From positions 54,052,589 through 54,116,588 of the forward strand of contig JAPXFY010000026.1 of the NCBI GenBank assembly GCA_030674185.1: a DNA stretch of 64,000 nucleotides, read 5' to 3'. The position numbers and the translations under genes were made by a program. Under the pieces are notes generated by a model. That model was not told the origin of the DNA. It searched no databases and saw nothing but the letters and a program-made list of their open reading frames with translations. Origin of the DNA: Monoplex corrugatus. Lineage: Eukaryota > Mollusca > Gastropoda > Littorinimorpha > Ranellidae. This document shows positions 57,401 to 64,000 of the stretch, in pieces (position 1 is the stretch's first letter; every line of letters starts with the position of its first letter).

Positions 57401-58150
57401 CAAGGCATTACACAATGCAGTATAACACACACAAACACGCTAAACAAGGCATTACCAAGCAGTAACACACAATACAACACTAACAAGGCATTACGCAATG
57501 CAGTATAACACACAATACAACGCTAACAAGGCATTACGCAATGAGTATAACACAATAAACGCTAAACAAGGCATTACACAATGCAGTATAACACAAAACA
57601 ACCTAAACAAGGCATTACGCAATGCAGTATAAACACAATAAAACCTAAACAAGGCATTACACAATGCAGTATAACCACAATACAACACTAAACAAGGCAT
57701 TACGCATGCAGTATAACACAATACAACATAAACAAGGCATTACGCAATGCAGTATAACACAATGCAACACTAAACAAGGTATTACGCAATGCAGTATAAC
57801 GCAATCACAATACAACACTAAACAAGGCATTACACAATGCAGTATAACACACAATACAACGCTAAACAAGGCATTACACAATGCAGTATAACACACAATA
57901 CAACGCTAAACAAGGCATTACGCAATGCAGTATAACACATTAAAACGCTAAACAAGGCATTACGCAATGCAGTATAACACAATACAACGCTAAACAAGGC
58001 ATTACGCAATGCAGTATAACACAATACAACGCTAAACAAGGCATTACACAATGCAGTATAACACAACACAACGCTAAACAAGGCATTACGCAATGCAGTA
58101 TAACAACGCAATACAACACTAAACAAGGCATTACACAATGCAGTATAACA
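54448..58150 (+). repeat. ~45-bp satellite, block 3 (indel-rich)
   Basis: Same unit with abundant one-base deletions to about 57.7 kb, then cleaner. The last ~480 bp (57770-58245) repeat 53695-54180 in the same variant order. Confidence 0.94.
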
Positions 58151-58189
58151 CAACGCAATACAACAATGTAATACAATATACAACACACA

Positions 58190-58430
58190 AGAACACTACA
58201 CAATATGACAACACAATACAATGCAATAACACAATACAATCACAATTCAGTACAATACAATACAACACAATACAATACAATTCGATACGATACAATACAA
58301 TACAACACAATATGAAAGGATACAATACCATACCATACAGTACTATACGAACACATTGCAGTACCAAAGAACATATCGCATCGCAACAAAACATAAGAAA
58401 CACTCCACAATATAAAACAATACATCAAAA
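58190..58430 (+). repeat. ATACA-type pentanucleotide-rich transition
   Basis: Degenerate ACAAT/ATACA repeats linking the satellite to the A/C-only tract. Confidence 0.8.
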
Positions 58431-60560
58431 CCAAGTCCACCACACCACACCACACCACACAACACCACACCACACCACACCACACCACACCACACCACAC
58501 CACACCACACACACCACACACACCACACACACCACACACACACCACAACCACACCACACCACACCACAACACACTACACCACGCTACACCACAACACAAC
58601 ACAACACACCCACACCACACCATACCACACCACACCACACCACACCACACCACAACACACCACACTGCACCACAACACACCACAACAACCCACCACCCAC
58701 CACACCACCAACCACACCACCACCTACACACACACACCACACCACACCTACACACACACACACCACACCCACACCACACCACCACACCACACCACACCAC
58801 CACACACAAACACCACCAACACACCCACACCACACCCATCACACACAACACACACACACACAACACATCACACTCACACAACCACATCACACCACACCAC
58901 ACACTCACAACCCACAACACAACACCACAAACACACAACCAACAACACATCCACACCACACCACAACTACACACAACACACCACAACACAACCACACACA
59001 CCACAACACAAACAACACACACAAACACATCACAACACATCACACACAACCAACACACCACACACACCACACCACACACACACACCACAACACACCACAC
59101 ACACACACACCACATCAACACCACACCACATCACATCACAACCACACACACACCACCACACACCATCACACACACCACACACAACACAACCACAACACAA
59201 CCATCAATACACACATACACATCACACACAACCCAACACACCACACCACACCACACACACCACCACACACACCACACCACACCACACCACACACAACACA
59301 CCACACACACACACCACAACACCACCACACACACCACACACAACACACCACACCACACCACCACACACCACACCACACACACCACAACACACCACACCAC
59401 ACAACACCACACCACACCACCACACACCACATCACACACACCACACACTACACCACACACACACACACACCACACCACACCACACCACACCAATCACACT
59501 ACACCACAACACACACACACACATACCACAACACACACACAACAACAAACAACACAAACACACACACATACACACACAACCCAACACACCACCACACACA
59601 CACCACAACACAACACACACACACCACACACACACCACACCACACACACAACACACACACCACACCACACACACCACACCACACCACACTACACCACAAC
59701 ACACCACAACACACCACACCACACCACACACACACACCACAACACACCACAACAACATAATACAACACATCACAACATATCACATCACAACCCAACACAC
59801 CACACCACACCACAACACACCACACCACACCACAACACACCACAACACACCACAACACACCACACACACACACACAACACACCAACAACACAACACAACA
59901 CAACACAACAACATACCTACAACACATCACAACAATCACATCACAACCCAACACCACCACACCACACCACACCACACCACACCACATCACAACCCAACCC
60001 AACACACCACACCACACCACAACACAACACAAACAACACAACACAAACACACACCAACCACACCACACACACACAAACATACACACACCACACCACACAC
60101 ACACAACCACACACAACAACAACACACACAAACACACTACACAACACCAACCACACAACACCAACACACACACACACACACCACAACACACACACAACAC
60201 ACACACACAACACAAAACACAACACAACACAACCAGCACACCAACCACATCACAACCAACACACACACACAACACACAACACAACACAACACAACACAAC
60301 ACAACACAACACAACACAAACACAACACACACAACAAACAACAAACAACATACACCACAACACATCACAAACACACATACACACAACACATCACAACACA
60401 ACACACCTCACCACACACACCAACACACAACACTCACAACAACACACCTACCACACACCTACACCCACACACATCACAAACAACACCAACACAAACCATC
60501 CACCACAACAACAATCACATCAACCACACCACACCACACCACACCACACACAACACCACA
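58431..60560 (+). repeat. A/C-only low-complexity tract (CACAC/CCACA)
   Basis: About 2.1 kb with almost no G and little T on the plus strand. It starts as near-perfect ACACC pentamers (58440-58510), becomes irregular, then AACAC pentamers (60265-60325). Long Thr/His/Pro open frames here are composition effects. The minus strand is GT-only. Confidence 0.95.
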
Positions 60561-61018
60561 CCATGCCATACCATACCATACCATACTATACCCACCATAC
60601 CATACCACAAAACAACATAGAACAGCGCAAAAACACAACAAAACACAGTTCAGTGCTGTGCAATACACACAACACAACACAAACAACACAACACAACACA
60701 ACACAACACAACACAACACAACACACACAACACAACACAACACAACACAACACACACAGCACAGCACAGCACAGCACAGCACAGCACAGCACAGCACAAC
60801 ACAGCACAACACAACACAACACAACACAACACAACACAACGAGCACACCTCCAAACATCATAACATTACATGGCACAACCCAAGATTCATGGCATAACAC
60901 AACATAATATAATACAGCATATCACAGTGTAACAGAACACACGCAGCATAGCACAACTCACAGCACAACACACCATAACAACACCACACCATCAAACACA
61001 GACCACAACAACACCATA
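60561..61018 (+). repeat. CATAC, AACAC and AGCAC pentanucleotide repeats
   Basis: ACCAT-type (60560-60610), AACAC (60670-60760) and AGCAC (60757-60812) runs, then decayed sequence. The same AACAC-like sequence resumes at about 61765-61820 beyond the SINE-like element. Confidence 0.88.
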
Positions 61019-61770
61019 GTTTCTGTTTCAGTTTCAATTTCAATACCTCACACAGCCCTTAAAGGCTGGAGTGGTAGGGGAAAGGTCCCTGTCCGACGGC
61101 ACCTCGGGACCTCTGTTTCAGTTTCAGTTTCTCAAGATGACGTCTCCGCGCTCGGAATGAATTCCGTATGCACTAACGTCACAGGTGCCATGTGATGGAG
61201 AAGATCCAGAATGATCACGGCACAAGCCTTAAGCCTGCACATAAACCCACGAGCTGGCCAGGTCCTGAAGACCTACCTCGATAATTCCATAACCCTGGGG
61301 TCGTAGGGGAGTGAGGTGGTAGAGACCTCAATTTTTCCCGAAGCCAGCACCACGAGGGCGGCGCCCATTTCTTCTCCATTGCATCAAATTCTTATTCATA
61401 TTCACATTCTTTTTAACCAAGACTTGAGAAAGGCAAGAAGGCTAATTCGTCTTCAAGGGGTGGGACCTGGGAAATCAACCTACCTCTCCAATGTGTTTTT
61501 GTTGTTGTTAACTAACGCAGCCGGGCAATGCTCTGCTCTTCGCGATTTTCAACTGCCGAGGGATCTGTAGCGTGCGCAGCCAGAAGGCACACGGGTCCTA
61601 CTCATTTTTCGTTCCCTTCCGAAGGACTAGACGTTCAGTTCGATTTTTCGGTCCAACTGAGGAGAAAAGTCGAGGCCTGTACGATGAGCGAACCCTGAAA
61701 CCTCGAGTTTACTTATTGGGAGGCGAACGTCTGAACCATTCTGCCACTCTTCTCCCTAAACATTACAACA
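61019..61770 (-). mobile_element. tRNA-headed SINE-like element, copy 1
   Basis: About 750 bp, read on the minus strand. The head near 61770 has A-box-like TGGCAGAATGGTTCAGAC (61729-61746) and B-box-like GGTTCGCTCA (61685-61694). The tail ends in GAAACTGAAACTGAAACAG at 61100-61130 and again near 61019. It is the inverted counterpart of 62240-62912. GTTTCAGTTTCAGTTTCTCA-type tails are familiar to me from gastropod repeats (recollection, not checked). Confidence 0.7.
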
Positions 61771-62060
61771 TTACATGTACAACACACCCCACAAAACAAC
61801 ACAACGCAACGCAACATGAAAAACACACCCACCTGGAAAACTGACCATAACACCCACAAAAAAGAAAACCGCAAGCCGACATATGGGGTCCATTTTCCTT
61901 CCACAACAAGAGTGCTTTCTGCCACACGGTGTGATCAATACTAATGCCTCCAGTACTATGATTACATTTATTTGTATAAAAACAAAAAAATGAACAGGCC
62001 AAACTGATCCGATTTCTCTCTTTTATATTTGCACTGATAAGCTAGTTGGAGAAACGCTTC
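61771..62060. other. Spacer between the SINE-like copies, part 1
   Basis: Continuation of AACAC-type sequence, then unique sequence with no recognised feature. Confidence 0.45.
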
Positions 62061-62212
62061 CTGTGTTCCTGACCATTCCGATAAGAGTGTGGCCCCATGG
62101 CTTAGACCACCCCCTGTGTTCCTGACCATCCGATAGGAGTGTGGCCCCATGGCTTAGACCACCCCCTGTGTTCCTGACCATCCGATAGGAGTGTGGCCCC
62201 ATGGCTTAGACA
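62061..62212 (+). repeat. Three tandem copies of a 51-52-bp unit
   Basis: TGTGTTCCTGACCATCCGAT then AGGAGTGTGGCCCCATGGCT then TAGACCACCCC, three times; the first copy differs slightly (CATTCCGATAAGAG). Confidence 0.95.
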
Positions 62213-62239
62213 ACTCCACGGGTGCCAGAAGTCCCGAAG

Positions 62240-62912
62240 GGAGAAGAAATACAGAATGGTTCAGACATTCGCCTGTCACTAACTAAACTCGAGGTTTCAG
62301 GGTTCGCTCACCGTACAGACCTCGACTTTTCTTCTAAGTTGGACCGGAAAATCGAACTGAACGTCTAGTCCTTCCGAAGGGGACGAAAAACGAGTCGGAC
62401 CTGTGTGCCTTCTGGCTACGCACGCTTAAGATCCCACGGCAGTTGAAAATCATAAAGAGCAGGGCATTACCCAGCTGCCTTGGTGAAAAACATTGTTGGA
62501 GACATAGGTTGATTTCCCATGTACGACCCTTGAAGAAGAAATAACCTTCTTGCCTTTTTGAAGTCTTGGTTTTAAAAAAAAGTGTGAATGTGAATATGAA
62601 TTTGAAGCGAGGGAGAGGGGATGGGCGCCGAGAAAAGTTGAAGTCTCTGCCACCTCACTCTCCAACGACCGCACAGTTATGGGTTCGTGGGTTTATGTGC
62701 AGGCTTAAGACTTGTGCCGTGATCATTCTGGATCTTCCCCATCTCATGGCACCTGTGACACTGGTGCATATGGAATTCATTCAGAGCGCGGAGACGTCAT
62801 CTTGAGAAACTGAAACTGAAACAGAGGTCCCGAGGTCCTGTCAGATAGGAACCTTTTCCCCGCCACTCCAGCCCTTAAGGGGTGGACGAGGTGTGATCCT
62901 GTGTGAGGTATG
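62240..62912 (+). mobile_element. tRNA-headed SINE-like element, copy 2
   Basis: Plus-strand counterpart of 61019-61770: A-box-like ACAGAATGGTTCAGACA at 62251-62267, B-box-like GGTTCGCTCA at 62301-62310, shared body (TCGACTTTTCTTC, GAACGTCTAGTCCTTCCGAA), and the GAGAAACTGAAACTGAAACA tail element near 62803-62822. The two copies lie head to head with about 470 bp between them. Confidence 0.7.
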
Positions 62913-63153
62913 CACTCATCCCACACAAAGAAATGATCGTTCATTTGGAAAAAAACAAACACTGTCATCAGTTAACACAAACAGGACACAGGAAAACAAA
63001 GAGAAACAAGCTGGTCAAGCCATTCTATCATGTTCATTTTATACAAAAATTAATGTTTAATGTTAATTTTTAACGCTTTTCTCATGGCAAATCTCCGTGT
63101 GGATGAGAAACTAAAAAAGCAAGGCAATCAAAAACTACCAGTATTCATCATCA
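62913..63153. other. No recognisable feature
   Basis: Unique-looking AT-rich sequence before the RTE fragment. Confidence 0.4.
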
Positions 63154-64000
63154 TCATGTGCCCTGTCGCTTGGCGTTGGCGATCATGGCCCTCCACACGA
63201 ATCTATCCCCTGTCGCTGCAAGTACACCTCCCACCCTCTCTGCCTTCAGCCACCCTGCAAGTCCGTCCATTATTTTCTCCCTTGGTCTACTTGGTGTTCT
63301 TTTTCCCTCCAGTCTTTCTGTTGTGACCATGCGCTCTAATTCCCCTTTCTTCATAAAATGTCATATGAATGTTGCTTGTGTTTTCCCAATTTTCGTTATT
63401 AATAATCTTCTTGTGTGTGCCTCCTTGAAGACTGTCTCGTTTGTTTTCTTTGCTGTCCATGGAACTCCCAAATGTTTTCTTAGAAACTGCATTTCAGTTT
63501 CCTTAATTTTGTTCTGACTTTGCGTGTTGACTGTCCACGCCTCACAACTGTCGCTGCAAGTACATCTAACACCCTCTGTGCCTTCAGCCACCCAGCAAGT
63601 CCGTCCAATATTTTCTCCCTGGGTCTACTTAATGTTCTTTTTCCCTACAGCTTTCTATACGTATGGCTTCTATATAACACTCAAGAATTTTCTTCCTGAT
63701 ATTAATTGATAGGCATTTGTTAGTAAGAACGCTGTTCATCTTCTTGAATGCTGTTTTGACTTGGCCGATTCTGCTGGCTATTTCTGATGTGCATCTGCTG
63801 TCTGGTGAGATGAACGTTCCCTGATAATGAAACTTATCAACCTGTTTTAAAGCTGTGCCACTGGCTCTTATTTTGCATGAGGGGATTTCATGTTCTTTTA
63901 CTGATTGCCATGACTTCAGTCTTCTTACTATTTAGCTCCAGCCCTTTATTTTTACTTTCTATGTCTATTATATTCACAACGTTTTGTAGGTCTTTTTCAT
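63154..64000 (-). pseudogene. RTE-class LINE C-terminal part
   Basis: On the minus strand from 64000: LELNSKKTEVMAISK-like (about 63900-63950), SINIRKKILECYIEA (about 63670-63720), then SCEAWTVNTQSQNKIKETEM, VPWTAKKTNETVFKEAHT, RRLLITKIGKTQATFI, a stop near 63361, and KGELERMVTTERLEGKRT, SRPREKIMDGLAGWL, RFVWRAMIANAKRQGT with a stop at 63154. This is the typical end of an RTE reverse transcriptase (GKR.GRPR and WR.MIANA.RQGT). Several stops and shifts make it inactive. It continues off the right edge, where the polymerase core would lie. Near-identical DNA at 8470-8510. Confidence 0.72.

Noticed and set aside
58138..59760. Very long Thr/His/Pro-rich open frame, with long Val/Cys-rich frames on the other strand
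   Set aside because: The DNA is A/C-only low-complexity repeat. Stop codons are rare for composition reasons and no domain is present.

Overview
The window is repeat-rich, intron-type metazoan genomic DNA. It has no prokaryotic gene organisation. The fragments of host genes are animal extracellular and receptor modules: CUB, LDL-receptor class A, C-type lectin, leucine-rich repeats, and transmembrane segment 7 of a leucine-rich-repeat GPCR. The transposon mix (Tc1-like DD34E elements, RTE and CR1/L2-like LINEs, tRNA-headed SINE-like elements, several satellites) suits a lophotrochozoan. A marine gastropod is my best inference, from the receptor modules and the SINE type; it is not proven.

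Layout. 1-805 (minus) holds exon sequence of a CUB/LDLa/C-type-lectin protein running off the left edge. 915-2169 is a deleted Tc1-like element (family A). 2170-4560 is the left arm of a large inverted duplication ending in a 34-bp satellite. 4612-8760 carries decayed LINE pieces and a minisatellite. 10308-11903 is a Tc1-like element (family B) with an intact transposase. 13194-15590 is a second A element, inverted and split by a truncated LINE. 16846-17430 has two receptor-gene fragments (an LRR exon and a GPCR TM7). 17433-24731 is the right arm of the inverted duplication, with an expanded satellite and with A and C elements inserted. 22713-39608 is an array of four family C Tc1-like elements alternating with a ~3.75-kb spacer (three copies, the last one deleted). 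39721-41295 is a dead family D element. After a 100-N gap come 41501-58150: a ~45-bp satellite, with a CR1/L2-like LINE carried twice. A 209-nt poly(C) tract sits inside it. 58190-61018 is almost pure A/C low-complexity sequence. 61019-62912 holds two SINE-like elements in inverted orientation, and 63154-64000 the C-terminal end of an RTE LINE.

How it fits together. Nearly everything is mobile or tandemly repeated. Because segments are duplicated, several insertions can be compared with their own empty sites in this window: A copy 3 and C copy 1 are absent from the left inverted arm, which fixes their ends and TA target duplications. The C/spacer array is best explained by two same-orientation C insertions flanking one spacer, followed by unequal recombination between them. 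Four transposase families share the same catalytic layout. They also share an upstream module: an AATTCG-type stretch, an E-box-like GCACGTGC, a TATA-like box about 50 bp later, and the ATG about 35-45 bp after that.

Limits: no database search was possible, family names rest on motif recognition, and parts of 52.7-57.7 kb look like unpolished or misassembled sequence.
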